Source: Gluconobacter oxydans (lineage in GTDB: Bacteria; Pseudomonadota; Alphaproteobacteria; Acetobacterales; Acetobacteraceae). Taken from it: 64,000 nucleotides of DNA. Location of the stretch: the NCBI RefSeq assembly GCF_006539685.1, contig NZ_BJNM01000002.1, positions 62,001-126,000 on the forward strand. The letters are read 5' to 3'. Position 1 is the stretch's first letter; every line of letters starts with the position of its first letter. This document shows, piece by piece, positions 47,838-57,211 of the stretch. Under the pieces are notes generated by a model. It was not told the DNA's origin, searched no databases, and was given only the letters and a program-made list of their open reading frames with translations. Made by a program: the position numbers and the translations under genes.

Positions 47838-48821
47838 TCACGGCAGCAATACGGCGGCACCGTCGAAACGGCCGTGCCGGAGGTCATCGAGGGCCTGATT
47901 GGCGTCTTTCAGGGCATAGGGCGTGTTGGTCACCTTGATGCCGACTTCCGGGGCGATTTTCAGGAACTCCAGACCATCCTGACGGGTCAGGTTGGCGACG
48001 GAGACGATTTCGCGCTCTTCCCACAATGTGTCGTAGGAAAAGGCCGGGATTTCGCTCATGTGGATGCCGCCGCACACGACTTTTCCGCCCTTGCGGATGG
48101 CTTTGAGACCCGCGGGGAGCAGGGCGCCGACGGGGGCGAACAGAATGACGGCGTCCAGTGGTTCAGGCGGGAGTTCGTCCGAGCCACCGGCCCAGACGGC
48201 GCCGAGGGAGCGGGCGAAATCCTGTTTCTGCGTATCGCCGGGCGATGTGAAAGCGTAGACCTCGCGGCCCTGCCAGCGCAGGACCTGCGTGATGATATGG
48301 GCGGCCGCCCCGAAGCCGTAGAGACCGATCTTTTTGCCGTCCCCTGCCTTTTTCAGGCAGCGCCAGCCGATCAGCCCGGCGCAGAGCAGGGGCGCGAGAT
48401 CCTTGTCCTCGCCCTTGTCGCCCATCGGGAAGGCGTAACGGGCATCGGCGACCGTCATGGTCGCGTAGCCGCCATTGCGGGTGAAGCCTGTGAAGAGGGG
48501 ATGGTCACAGAGATTTTCCATCCCATGCGTGCAGTAATAGCAGTGCCTGCAGGTATGTCCGAGCCAGGGCACGCCGACCCTCTCGCCCACCGACAGACCC
48601 GTGACATTGCTGCCGAGCTTGTCGATCCGGCCGACGATTTCGTGGCCGGGGATGATGGGGAGAGTGGCGTGGGGGAGTTCGCCATCCACGACATGCAGGT
48701 CTGTCCGGCACACGCCGCAGGCACCGATCCGGATGCGGATTTCATCGGGGCCGGGTTCGGGATCGGGGAGTTCGACCCATTCCAGAGGGGTGTGATGGGC
48801 TTTGAGCTGCATGGCGAACAT
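47838..48821 (-). CDS. Zinc-dependent alcohol dehydrogenase (second copy)
   Basis: 327 residues, medium-chain dehydrogenase. Catalytic zinc site: GVCRTDLHV and PGHE. Structural zinc: four Cys in the CRHCYYCTHGMENLC element. Rossmann motif GLYGFGAAAH near residue 170. It is the last of a five-gene run pntA1-pntA2-pntB-adh-adh, 25 bases after the first alcohol dehydrogenase. Probably a cytosolic NAD(P)-linked alcohol or aldehyde reductase. The two differ enough to have separate substrates. Confidence 0.87.
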   Translation of the reverse strand: MFAMQLKAHHTPLEWVELPDPEPGPDEIRIRIGACGVCRTDLHVVDGELPHATLPIIPGHEIVGRIDKLGSNVTGLSVGERVGVPWLGHTCRHCYYCTHGMENLCDHPLFTGFTRNGGYATMTVADARYAFPMGDKGEDKDLAPLLCAGLIGWRCLKKAGDGKKIGLYGFGAAAHIITQVLRWQGREVYAFTSPGDTQKQDFARSLGAVWAGGSDELPPEPLDAVILFAPVGALLPAGLKAIRKGGKVVCGGIHMSEIPAFSYDTLWEEREIVSVANLTRQDGLEFLKIAPEVGIKVTNTPYALKDANQALDDLRHGRFDGAAVLLP

Positions 48822-48846
48822 GGCGTGTTCTCCTGTGGCTTATAGT

Positions 48847-49878
48847 TCAGGACCGGAAGTCGAGCACTGTCCGGCCTTCGAGGCGACCATTCTGCAGATC
48901 GTCGAAGATCGTATTGATGTTTTCAAGTTTTCCGGGGGTGACGACGGATTTGACCTTGCCGCGGGCGAAGAAATCCATGGCCTCGATCATGTCCAGCCGT
49001 GTTCCGACGATGGAGCCACGGATGGTGGTGCCGTTCATGACCATGTCGAAGATCGAGACCGGGAAATCGCCGGGCGGCAGTCCGTTCAGGACGATGGTGC
49101 CGCCGCGGCGGGCATAGCCCATGGCCTGCGAAAACGCCGTCCGTCCGACAGCGGTGACGAGAGCGCCATGTGCGCCGCCGATCTGCTGCTGGATGAACCT
49201 GGCCGGGTCCGTGTCCTTGGCGTTGACGGTCAGGGATGCGCCGAGCTTTTTGGCTGTGGCGAGTTTTTCGTCATCGATGTCCACCGCGACGACATTCATG
49301 CCCATGGCGACGGCGTACTGCACGGCCATCTGGCCGAGACCGCCGACGCCCGAGACTGCGACCCACTGGCCGGGGCGGGCCTCCGTCATTTTCAGGCCCT
49401 TATAGACCGTCAGCCCCGCGCACAGGACCGGCGAGGCCTGAAGCGGGTCGATGGTCGAGGGCAGGTGTGCGACGTAGTTCGGGTCTGCCACGACATATTC
49501 GGCGAAGCAGCCATTGACGGTGTAGCCGGTGTCGTCCTGCTTTTCGCAGAGTGTTTCCCAGCCGCCCAGACAGTGTTCGCAGTGACCGCAGGCGGAGTAG
49601 AGCCAGGGCACGCCCACGACATCGCCGGTCTTGACGAAATCGCCGACCTGACTGCCGACGGCGACGATGTGTCCGACGCCTTCATGCCCGGGAATGAACG
49701 GCGGGTTGGGCTTGGACGGCCAGTCCCCGCGCGCGGCGTGCAGGTCAGTGTGGCAGACGCCACAGGTATCGACCTTCACGAGGATCTGGTGGGGCTTGAT
49801 GTCCGGGATGGGTAGCCGCTCGATGGAGAGCGGCTTGCCGAATTCACGGACGACGGCGGCGAGCATTGTATCAGCCAT
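48847..49878 (-). CDS. adhP: Zinc-dependent alcohol dehydrogenase (AdhP-like)
   Basis: 343 residues. Catalytic zinc ligands in GVCHTDLHA and PGHEGVGHI; structural zinc in CGHCEHCLGGWETLC near residue 97; Rossmann motif SGVGGLGQMA near 175; Asp in VDIDDEKLA after strand two, typical of NAD preference. Resembles propanol-preferring AdhP of enterics. 24 bases downstream of pntB and probably co-transcribed, so the operon may link NADH/NADPH exchange with alcohol oxidation or reduction. Confidence 0.88.
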   Translation of the reverse strand: MADTMLAAVVREFGKPLSIERLPIPDIKPHQILVKVDTCGVCHTDLHAARGDWPSKPNPPFIPGHEGVGHIVAVGSQVGDFVKTGDVVGVPWLYSACGHCEHCLGGWETLCEKQDDTGYTVNGCFAEYVVADPNYVAHLPSTIDPLQASPVLCAGLTVYKGLKMTEARPGQWVAVSGVGGLGQMAVQYAVAMGMNVVAVDIDDEKLATAKKLGASLTVNAKDTDPARFIQQQIGGAHGALVTAVGRTAFSQAMGYARRGGTIVLNGLPPGDFPVSIFDMVMNGTTIRGSIVGTRLDMIEAMDFFARGKVKSVVTPGKLENINTIFDDLQNGRLEGRTVLDFRS

Positions 49879-49902
49879 GGAAAAGACTCCTTCTGGCGGG
49901 TG

Positions 49903-51324
49903 TTACGAGGCGGAGAGGCCCTTGACGGCCTCCACCATCTTGGAAAGCACGGCCTGCGCATCGCCAAAGACCATGGCGCAGTTGTCCTGGAAGAACAGCG
50001 GGTTCTGGACTGCCGAATAGCCCATGCCCATGCCGCGCTTGATGACGAAGACCTGACGGGCCTTGTCGGCATTCAGGATCGGCATGCCGTAGATCGGGGA
50101 GGACTTGTCCGTCCGGGCGGAGGGGTTCACCACGTCGTTCGCGCCGATGACGAGGGCGACGTCGGTATCGGCGAAGCTGTCGTTGATGTCGTCCATGTCG
50201 TAGATCATGTCGTACGGCACGCCGGCTTCGGCGAGCAGCACGTTCATGTGGCCCGGCATGCGTCCGGCGACCGGGTGGATCGCGAATTTCACGTCCACGC
50301 CTGCGGCCTGAAGCAGTTTGACGAACTCGTAGAGCTTGCCCTGGGCCTGTGCGACGGCGAGGCCGTAGCCCGGCACGATGATGACCGTGGAGGCATAGCG
50401 CATTGTGGTTGCGGCATCGCTGGCGCTGACGGATTTGGCTTCCTTCTGCGGGCCGCTGGCGGTAGCAGCGGTGGCTTCACCGAAATTGCTGAACAGGACG
50501 TTGGTGATGGAGCGGTTCATGCCCTTGGCCATCATGACCGTCAGCAGCGTACCGGCCGAACCCACGACCATGCCGGCGATCATCAGGGCCGGATCGGCCA
50601 TGACATAGCCTTCAAGACCCACGGCAAGACCCGTGAAGGCGTTGTACAGCGAGATCACGACCGGCATGTCCGCACCGCCGATGGGAACGGTCATGCAGAT
50701 GCCGCAGAGCAGCGCGCCGATGAAGAACAGCAGGGCGAACAGGCCACCGCCGGGCTGGTGGTACTGGGCGACGGCCATGACGCCGAGCAGGATCGTCAGC
50801 ATGAAGACGGCGGCGTTGACGATGCGCTGGCCGCCGAAGCGGATCGGCTTGTTCATGCGGCCATCAAGCTTGGCCCAGGCGATCAGGGAGCCGGAGAGCG
50901 ACATGCTGCCGATCAGGCCACCGGCGACGGTGACGAGAAGCTGGCCAACGCCCGTGTCTTTCGGGCCGGTGAGGGCGATGACGGACACGGCTGCGGCCGC
51001 ACCGCCGCCCATCCCGTTGAAGAGGGCGACCATCTGCGGCATCGCCGTCATGGCGACGCTACGGCCTTTCCAGCCGGCCCAGCCGCCACCGATGACCAGG
51101 GCGAGCACGGCCAGGATGACGTTCACGACGATATGGGGTTGGGCTGCGTCAGAAACGCTGAAGATCTGCAGGAAGCTGGCTGCGACGACGAACAGCATAC
51201 CCCAGCCTGCGGTCACAATGCCGGAGACGGCCGTGACGGGGGAGGACATGCGCTTGAGGCCATAAACCAGCAGGCCGGAAGCGATCAGGCCGCTGAGGGC
51301 CACGATATAGGCGAGCAGGATCAT
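49903..51324 (-). CDS. pntB: NAD(P) transhydrogenase subunit beta
   Basis: 473 residues. Membrane part with about 8-9 helices (residues 1-270), then the NADP-binding domain III: IIVPGYGLAVAQAQGKLYEF near residue 310 and GADVNF-type elements replaced by IGANDVVNPSA. Couples proton flow to hydride transfer from NADH to NADP. It overlaps pntA2 by four bases (ATGA). It completes the three-subunit enzyme. Confidence 0.95.
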   Translation of the reverse strand: MILLAYIVALSGLIASGLLVYGLKRMSSPVTAVSGIVTAGWGMLFVVAASFLQIFSVSDAAQPHIVVNVILAVLALVIGGGWAGWKGRSVAMTAMPQMVALFNGMGGGAAAAVSVIALTGPKDTGVGQLLVTVAGGLIGSMSLSGSLIAWAKLDGRMNKPIRFGGQRIVNAAVFMLTILLGVMAVAQYHQPGGGLFALLFFIGALLCGICMTVPIGGADMPVVISLYNAFTGLAVGLEGYVMADPALMIAGMVVGSAGTLLTVMMAKGMNRSITNVLFSNFGEATAATASGPQKEAKSVSASDAATTMRYASTVIIVPGYGLAVAQAQGKLYEFVKLLQAAGVDVKFAIHPVAGRMPGHMNVLLAEAGVPYDMIYDMDDINDSFADTDVALVIGANDVVNPSARTDKSSPIYGMPILNADKARQVFVIKRGMGMGYSAVQNPLFFQDNCAMVFGDAQAVLSKMVEAVKGLSAS

Positions 51325-51650
51325 GACTTGGCTCCTGATGCCGGAGCCGATGCTGCGGGTTTCGTGCTGGGTTTGAACATGGCCAGCATCCGGTCGGTCA
51401 CGACATAGCCGCCGACTACGTTACCGGCGCCGAGCATGACGCCCAGAAAGCCGACGACCTGCTCCAGAACGGAAGAGGCGTTGAACAGTGCGCCGAGAGC
51501 GCCGACGACCACGATGCCGTGCACGAAGTTCGAGCCGGACATGAGCGGTGTGTGCAGGATGGAGGGGACGCGGCTGATGACCTCATAGCCCGTGAAAGCC
51601 GCGAGCATGAAGATGTACAGGGCGATGACGAACGTCATTGCGGTACTCAT
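51321..51650 (-). CDS. pntA2: NAD(P) transhydrogenase subunit alpha, membrane part
   Basis: 109 residues with about three or four membrane helices (ALYIFMLAAFTGYEVISRVP, HTPLMSGSNFVHGIVVVGAL). The HTPLMS(G)SN segment is the conserved mark of the PntA C-terminal membrane domain. In enterics this is fused to PntA; the split form with separate pntA1 and pntA2 is found in Rhodospirillum and other alphaproteobacteria. Overlaps both neighbours by four bases. Confidence 0.93.
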   Translation of the reverse strand: MSTAMTFVIALYIFMLAAFTGYEVISRVPSILHTPLMSGSNFVHGIVVVGALGALFNASSVLEQVVGFLGVMLGAGNVVGGYVVTDRMLAMFKPSTKPAASAPASGAKS

Positions 51651-52873
51651 TTTGCGGTCTCCTTGCCCGCGTCGTTTGCGGCGGGAGTTGTGGGCGCGGG
51701 AGTGGCGGTGGGAGCAGGGGCTGGCGCGGGCGGGGCTGGCGAATTCGGATCCACGGCGGTGCTGATGCCGTCATTCGTGATGTAGCCGTCATGCGTGAGC
51801 GCGGTGCCGGAGATGACTTCGTCCGTGAAGTCCGGCGCCAGACCCTTGTCCTTGGTGATGATCTGCTGGAGCAGATGCATGATGTTCTTGGAGTAGAGTT
51901 CGCTGGCCTGTTCGGCGAGCATGGACGGGACGTTGACGGGGCCGACGATGGTCGTGGGGCCGACCTGAACGGTCTGTCCGGCCTGTGTGCCTTCGCAGTT
52001 GCCGCCGCCTTCGGCGCCAAGGTCGATGATGACGGCGCCGGGCTTCATGGCCTTGATCTGCTCGGCGTCGATCAGGCGGGGTGCGCGCTTGCCGGGGACG
52101 GCGGCCGTTGTGACGATCAGATCGGAGCGGGCAATATGGTCGCTCAGCGCCTTGCGGACCTTCTGTTTTTCGTCATCCGTCAGTTCGCGGGCATAGCCGC
52201 CCTGACCGGTGGCATCGACGCCGGTATCGACGAATTTCGCACCCAGCGATTGCGCCTCTTCCTTGGTCTCGGGGCGGACGTCATAGCCTTCGGTGATGGC
52301 ACCGAGGCGCTTGGCGGTGGCCAGGGACTGAAGACCGGCCACGCCGAGGCCCATGACCAGAACCTGTGCGGCGCGCAGGGAGCCGACGGCGGTGGTCATC
52401 ATGGGCAGGATCTTGGGCATGTGCACCGCGCCCATCAGGACGGCGTAATATCCTGCCAGCGTGGCCTGACTGGACAGGGCGTCCATGGCCTGTGCACGGG
52501 AAATGCGGGGCACCAGTTCCATGGCGAAACAGGTGATCTTCCCGTCCCGCAGGGCCTTCACCAGATCCGGATTGTTGCGGCCGTAGATGAAGGCAATGAG
52601 GATGGCACCGGGCTTCATGGCCTTCACCGTTTCCAGCGTCGGCGGCTGGACGGCGAGGACGATGTCGGCATCGGCGACAAGGGCGTTGCGGTCCGGCGAG
52701 AAGGTGACGTCCTTGTAGGCGCTGTCGGGGTAGGACGATGCAACGCCTGCGCCCGTTTCCATGGCGAAGGTGATCCCCAGCGGGGTCAGTTTCTCGGCGA
52801 CCTGAGGAATGAGGGCGACGCGGCGTTCCCCGCCTTCGTCGCGTTCTTTCAGGACTGAAATCTTGACAGTCAT
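51647..52873 (-). CDS. pntA1: NAD(P) transhydrogenase subunit alpha, NAD-binding part
   Basis: 408 residues, cytosolic domain I. N-terminus ISVLKERDEGGERRVALIP and the GLGVAGLQSLATAKRLGA NAD-binding motif near residue 175 fit the alanine dehydrogenase/PntA family. The C-terminus is a Pro/Ala-rich linker to the membrane. The ATG at 52873 has AGGAT upstream; an earlier ATG at 52933 adds 20 residues with no homology. First gene of the pnt-adh operon; a palindrome pair lies 165-216 bases upstream. Confidence 0.94.
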   Translation of the reverse strand: MTVKISVLKERDEGGERRVALIPQVAEKLTPLGITFAMETGAGVASSYPDSAYKDVTFSPDRNALVADADIVLAVQPPTLETVKAMKPGAILIAFIYGRNNPDLVKALRDGKITCFAMELVPRISRAQAMDALSSQATLAGYYAVLMGAVHMPKILPMMTTAVGSLRAAQVLVMGLGVAGLQSLATAKRLGAITEGYDVRPETKEEAQSLGAKFVDTGVDATGQGGYARELTDDEKQKVRKALSDHIARSDLIVTTAAVPGKRAPRLIDAEQIKAMKPGAVIIDLGAEGGGNCEGTQAGQTVQVGPTTIVGPVNVPSMLAEQASELYSKNIMHLLQQIITKDKGLAPDFTDEVISGTALTHDGYITNDGISTAVDPNSPAPPAPAPAPTATPAPTTPAANDAGKETAK

Positions 52874-53011
52874 TGGCTGCGATCCTGTGTCTGTCGTCGG
52901 GCGCGGGCTGTCGCCGAAGCGCAGGCTGAGCAAAGAGAACCCGCGCCCCGTTCAGCGCCACCATGACGCTTCTTCGGGGTGGAAACCATTGATGGATATC
53001 AAAAGGGAGAA

Positions 53012-53039
53012 ATTATATCTGCATGGAAATTATTCGAAA
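53012..53039 (-). promoter_or_regulatory. Possible promoter of the pnt operon
   Basis: On the minus strand TATAAT (53017-53012) is a perfect -10 hexamer; TTTCGA (53039-53034) lies 16 bases before it as a poor -35. The first palindrome (53038-53055) overlaps or touches the -35. The 343-base region 52874-53216 between pntA1 and dnaG holds no gene. Confidence 0.45.
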
Positions 53040-53089
53040 TGACCGATCGGTCATTATGATTCTGTGACAGCACTGACCGATCGGTCAGT
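53038..53089. promoter_or_regulatory. Pair of 18-bp palindromes, TetR-type operator candidates
   Basis: AATGACCGATCGGTCATT (53038-53055) and ACTGACCGATCGGTCAGT (53072-53089) are perfect palindromes sharing the 14-bp core TGACCGATCGGTCA, 34 bp centre to centre. Size and symmetry are typical of TetR-family operators. No TetR gene is in the window. Confidence 0.7.
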
Positions 53090-53216
53090 TTTCTGCGCTC
53101 TGTCGGGAAGGGGCGCATGGTGGATTTCGGGAAAAAGTTTCCTTTAAACAGAAGGGCTGGCGCTGTATGCGCTCGTGGACCTTCTTTCCAACCCGCATGA
53201 AAGGCTCTTCCTGCCC

Positions 53217-55064
53217 ATGGCAATTGATGCTGCTTTTCTCGACGAACTGCGGAACCGGACGCCGCTGCCGTCGCTGATCGGGCGGCGTAACAAGCTGGTG
53301 AGGTCCGGTCGGAACTGGAAAACCTGCTGTCCGTTCCATGGCGAGAAAACGCCGTCCTTCTACATTTACGACGACCATTTCCATTGCTTCGGCTGCGGCG
53401 TGCATGGCGATGCCATCAGCTATGTGATGCAGAGCGAGGGGCGCAGCTTCCCTGAAGCCGTCGAACAGCTTGCGTCTGAGGCGGGACTCGAGGTTCCGAA
53501 AGCCGACCCGCGGACGCAAGCCCGTGCCCGGGAAGCACAGTCGCTCGGTGACGTGCTTAATCTCGTGCAGGAGAGCTATCGCCGCCGGTTGTACCGCCCG
53601 GAGGGACGCGAGGGGCTGGCCTATCTGCGGGGACGGGGGCTGACGGAAGAGACGATCGAGCGGTTCGGTCTGGGTTGGTCCGGCGACGGGCGGCAACTGC
53701 TGGACGAATTGCGGCCGCATGGAGTGACGGTCGAGATGCTGATCCGGGCCGGCGTCATGCGCGTGGATGAGCAGGGCGCTCCGAAAGGGGAGCTGTTCTT
53801 CAATCGCGTGACGTTCCCTATCCGGGACCGGCGGGGGCGCATGATGTCCTTCGGTGCCCGGACGCTCGGGGACGGGCAGCCCAAATATCTCAATGGCCCG
53901 GAGACGGCCCTGTTCTCCAAGCGGCGGACGCTCTTCAATCTCGACCTGGCGCGGGAGGCCGTGCATCGCGGGGCGGATCTCGTGGTGGTCGAGGGGTATA
54001 TGGACGTCATCGCCATGGATCAGGCGGGGTTCGGCGGGGCCGTGGCGCCTCTGGGCACGGCGATGGGCGAGGAGCAGCTTGAACTGCTGTGGCGCATGTC
54101 GCCGTCACCGATCCTGTGTCTCGATGGTGATGCGGCGGGTGCGCGGGCGGCGCTGCGGGTGTGTGAGGTTTCGCTGCCGCTTCTGTCGCCCGAGAGGACG
54201 ATCCGGTTCTGCCGGCTGGACCCGAAAGATGATCCGGACAGCCTGATCCGCAGCCGGGGACCGCGGGCCATGCAGGAGGCACTCTCCGGCGCGACGTCGA
54301 TGGCGGAGGAACTGTTCGGGCTGCTGACGGCGGGGCTGGTGGATCCGGGGCCGGACCAGCGGGCGGCTTTGCGCGAAAAGCTGGTGGCGCTGTCGCGGCT
54401 TATTCCGGACAAGGCTCTGGCATCGGAATATCGCAGCACGCTGCTGGATATGTTCTTTGCGCGCTTCCGGCGGAAGAAAACCTTCCAGCGCAAGGGGGGC
54501 GAGAGTCTGCCGCTCTCCACGCAGGCGCCCGGGGCAATGCGCGATGTGGAGTCGGGAAATCTGGAGCGGCTGAACATCATGACGGCGATGCTGCTTCACC
54601 ATCCCGATATCCTTCCGGAGGTGGAACAGGCGTATAGTGGTCTGCATCTGCCGTCTGAACTGGATCGTCTGCGCTCGGCGCTGCTGGACTGGTCCTGTCA
54701 GGAAGAGGAGCGGGATGGCCTGACGGAAGAGAGCTGCATGTCCTGGCTTGAGGAGCATGGGCTGGCGGATCTGGCGGGAAGGGTGAAAGGTGGCCCGTTG
54801 CCGCGCAGTGTGGGCGACGGGAAGGTCAAGGATGAGATCCTGAAAGTGGATGTCATTGAAAGCTGGTGGCATTTTTATGCCCTGGTCAATTTCCAGACCT
54901 TCGAGCGCACCTTGGAAGAGGACGTGACCCGGGCCGTGATTGAAGGGGATATGGAGCCTTTCGTGGATGAGAACGGGCAGAGCGGGCTTCGCTTTCCCAA
55001 TGCACTCATGACCCGGCTGCGGGTTCGCGATGCCCTGAAAAGCGGAGAGAGGGTCGGCGAGTAA
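53217..55064 (+). CDS. dnaG: DNA primase
   Basis: Makes RNA primers for replication. 615 residues. CHC2 zinc finger near residues 36-62 (CPFHGEKTPSF, then FHCFGCGVHGDAIS); the TOPRIM core has VVVEGYMDVIAMDQAGF near 260 and LDGDAAGARAALR near 300. The C-terminal 150 residues are the helicase-binding part. The ATG at 53217 is the usual start (MAIDAAFLDELRNRTPLPSL); a GTG 42 bases earlier is less likely. No rpsU gene precedes it. rpoD follows after 165 bases. Confidence 0.95.
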   Translation: MAIDAAFLDELRNRTPLPSLIGRRNKLVRSGRNWKTCCPFHGEKTPSFYIYDDHFHCFGCGVHGDAISYVMQSEGRSFPEAVEQLASEAGLEVPKADPRTQARAREAQSLGDVLNLVQESYRRRLYRPEGREGLAYLRGRGLTEETIERFGLGWSGDGRQLLDELRPHGVTVEMLIRAGVMRVDEQGAPKGELFFNRVTFPIRDRRGRMMSFGARTLGDGQPKYLNGPETALFSKRRTLFNLDLAREAVHRGADLVVVEGYMDVIAMDQAGFGGAVAPLGTAMGEEQLELLWRMSPSPILCLDGDAAGARAALRVCEVSLPLLSPERTIRFCRLDPKDDPDSLIRSRGPRAMQEALSGATSMAEELFGLLTAGLVDPGPDQRAALREKLVALSRLIPDKALASEYRSTLLDMFFARFRRKKTFQRKGGESLPLSTQAPGAMRDVESGNLERLNIMTAMLLHHPDILPEVEQAYSGLHLPSELDRLRSALLDWSCQEEERDGLTEESCMSWLEEHGLADLAGRVKGGPLPRSVGDGKVKDEILKVDVIESWWHFYALVNFQTFERTLEEDVTRAVIEGDMEPFVDENGQSGLRFPNALMTRLRVRDALKSGERVGE

Positions 55065-55069
55065 GGGGC

Positions 55070-55108
55070 GGCGGAGATTGCTCCGCCACAGCGGAAGAAA
55101 TGCTTCCG
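55070..55108. other. Two adjacent hairpins between dnaG and rpoD
   Basis: GGCGGAG (55070-55076) pairs with CTCCGCC (55081-55087), and CGGAAG (55092-55097) with CTTCCG (55103-55108). They start 6 bases after the dnaG stop. Neither has a T-run. They may be partial terminators or processing sites that set the ratio of dnaG to rpoD mRNA. Confidence 0.45.
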
Positions 55109-55229
55109 GAACGAATTTTATTCCCGAAAGGTTGCATTCTTTGGGGTGCCAATCTTGACTTCGGGCGCAGGATCGACCACCTGCACGCTGCCGGATTGCT
55201 AACTCGCGGCGGAGTTGACGGAGAGACGA

Positions 55230-57188
55230 ATGGCGACGAAAACAGCCTCTGGAACGGATCGGAACGCGCAGGAACAGGAGGGGGATACCACTCTCCTCGA
55301 TACGCAGTCCGCTGCCGTCAAGCGGCTGATCGCCAAAGGGCGTGAACGCGGACACATCACCTTTGACGAGCTGAACGCTGTCCTGCCGCAGGACCAGATG
55401 TCTTCGGAGCAGATCGAGGACGTCATGGCGGCGCTGTCCGAAATGGGCATCCAGGTCATCGAGAACGAAGACCAGGACGAAGCCGAGGCTCCGGCGGAAA
55501 AGGAAGCCGAGGGCGACGGCGAGGAAGCTGAGGGCCCGCAGGGCGGTAACGTCGATGCCGAGGCCGCCAGCCGTACGGATGATCCGGTCCGCATGTATCT
55601 TCGCGAGATGGGCTCGGTCGAGCTGCTGTCGCGTGAGGGCGAGATTGCGATCGCCAAGCGGATCGAGGCCGGCCGCGACGAGATGATCGGCGGCCTGTGC
55701 GAGAGCCCGCTGACGATTCGCGCCATCATCTCCTGGCATGAGCGCCTCAAGGACGGCGAGATGCTCCTGCGTGACATCGTGGATCTCGAGGCCAGCCAGG
55801 GCGGTGGCCCCGATCCCGAGGCAGTCGAGGGTGAGGAAGGCGACGAGGCGTCCGAAGAGGACGATACGGCCGAAGACGAGAACGAAGAGGGCGAAGGCGA
55901 CCAGCAGGAAGGCAGTGGCCTGTCCCTGTCCGCTCTGGAAGAGAAGCTGAAGCCGGAAATCCTGGCGCGCTTCGAAGCCATCGAGCCGCTGTATCACAAG
56001 CTGCGCAAGCTCCAGATCAAGCGCATCGAGGCCCTGACGGGTGGTGAGGACCATTCGGACAAGTCCGAACAGACCTACGAGAAGCTGCGCCATGAACTGG
56101 TCAGCCTCGTCGAGCAGGTGCATCTGCACAACAACCGGATCGAAGAGCTGGTTGCGCAGATCAAGATGCAGGTTCAGAAGCTGAACAATGTCGAAGGCCG
56201 GATGATGCGTCTGGCTGAGAGCTGCAAGATCTCGCGTGATGACTTCCTCATCAAGTATCGCAGCCGCGAACTTGACCCGACCTGGCTGGACAGCATTTCC
56301 GCGCTGCCGGGCAAGGGCTGGAAGAACCTGACGACCAAGCACATGGACCAGCTGCGCAACCTGCGTGGCGAGATTGCGGCCCTGTCGCATGAGACGGGTC
56401 TGCCGGTCGGTGAATTCCGCCGGGTCTATGCCACCATTTCCCGCGGCGAGCGTGATTCCACGCGCGCCAAGAAGGAAATGATCGAGGCGAACCTGCGCCT
56501 GGTGATTTCGATCGCCAAGAAGTACACGAACCGTGGTCTGCAGTTCCTGGATTTGATTCAGGAAGGCAATATCGGTCTGATGAAGGCCGTGGACAAGTTC
56601 GAGTACCGTCGCGGTTACAAGTTCTCGACCTATGCGACCTGGTGGATCCGTCAGGCGATCACACGTTCCATCGCGGATCAGGCCAAGACGATCCGTATTC
56701 CGGTCCACATGATCGAGACGATCAACAAGCTCGTCCGGACGTCGCGCCAGATGCTGCATGAGATCGGGCGTGAGCCGGCTCCGGAAGAGCTGGCTGAGAA
56801 GCTCGGCATGCCGCTGGAGAAGGTCCGCAAGGTCCTGAAGATCGCCAAGGAGCCGATCTCTCTCGAAACGCCGATCGGTGACGAGGAAGACAGCCATCTC
56901 GGTGACTTCATCGAGGACAAGACGGCCGTCATTCCGCTGGATGCCGCGATCCAGACGAACCTGCGTGAAGCCACGACGCGCGTTCTGGCGTCTCTGACGC
57001 CGCGTGAAGAGCGCGTGCTGCGGATGCGCTTTGGCATCGGCATGAACACGGACCACACCCTTGAGGAAGTGGGCCAGCAGTTCAACGTCACGCGTGAGCG
57101 TATCCGTCAGATCGAGGCGAAGGCGCTGCGCAAGCTCAAGCACCCGAGCCGCTCGCGCAAGCTGCGCTCCTTCCTCGACGACAACTGA
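55230..57188 (+). CDS. rpoD: RNA polymerase primary sigma factor
   Basis: Housekeeping sigma-70, 652 residues. Region 1.1 at the N-terminus ([20 protein letters not shown]), region 1.2 ([20 protein letters not shown]) near 120, a non-conserved insert with an acidic run around 195-240, region 2 ([40 protein letters not shown]), region 3, and region 4 ([20 protein letters not shown]) at the end. GGAGAG lies just before the ATG. It follows dnaG, as in the macromolecular synthesis operon. Confidence 0.97.
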   Translation: MATKTASGTDRNAQEQEGDTTLLDTQSAAVKRLIAKGRERGHITFDELNAVLPQDQMSSEQIEDVMAALSEMGIQVIENEDQDEAEAPAEKEAEGDGEEAEGPQGGNVDAEAASRTDDPVRMYLREMGSVELLSREGEIAIAKRIEAGRDEMIGGLCESPLTIRAIISWHERLKDGEMLLRDIVDLEASQGGGPDPEAVEGEEGDEASEEDDTAEDENEEGEGDQQEGSGLSLSALEEKLKPEILARFEAIEPLYHKLRKLQIKRIEALTGGEDHSDKSEQTYEKLRHELVSLVEQVHLHNNRIEELVAQIKMQVQKLNNVEGRMMRLAESCKISRDDFLIKYRSRELDPTWLDSISALPGKGWKNLTTKHMDQLRNLRGEIAALSHETGLPVGEFRRVYATISRGERDSTRAKKEMIEANLRLVISIAKKYTNRGLQFLDLIQEGNIGLMKAVDKFEYRRGYKFSTYATWWIRQAITRSIADQAKTIRIPVHMIETINKLVRTSRQMLHEIGREPAPEELAEKLGMPLEKVRKVLKIAKEPISLETPIGDEEDSHLGDFIEDKTAVIPLDAAIQTNLREATTRVLASLTPREERVLRMRFGIGMNTDHTLEEVGQQFNVTRERIRQIEAKALRKLKHPSRSRKLRSFLDDN

Positions 57189-57211
57189 TCGTCGGGCGCG
57201 GGACCGGGGCG

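Noticed and set aside
54105-57143. A 1012-codon open frame on the minus strand opposite dnaG and rpoD
   Set aside because: Antisense to two universal genes; the translation is Leu/Arg/His/Gln-rich without domains. Long antisense frames are common in high-GC DNA.
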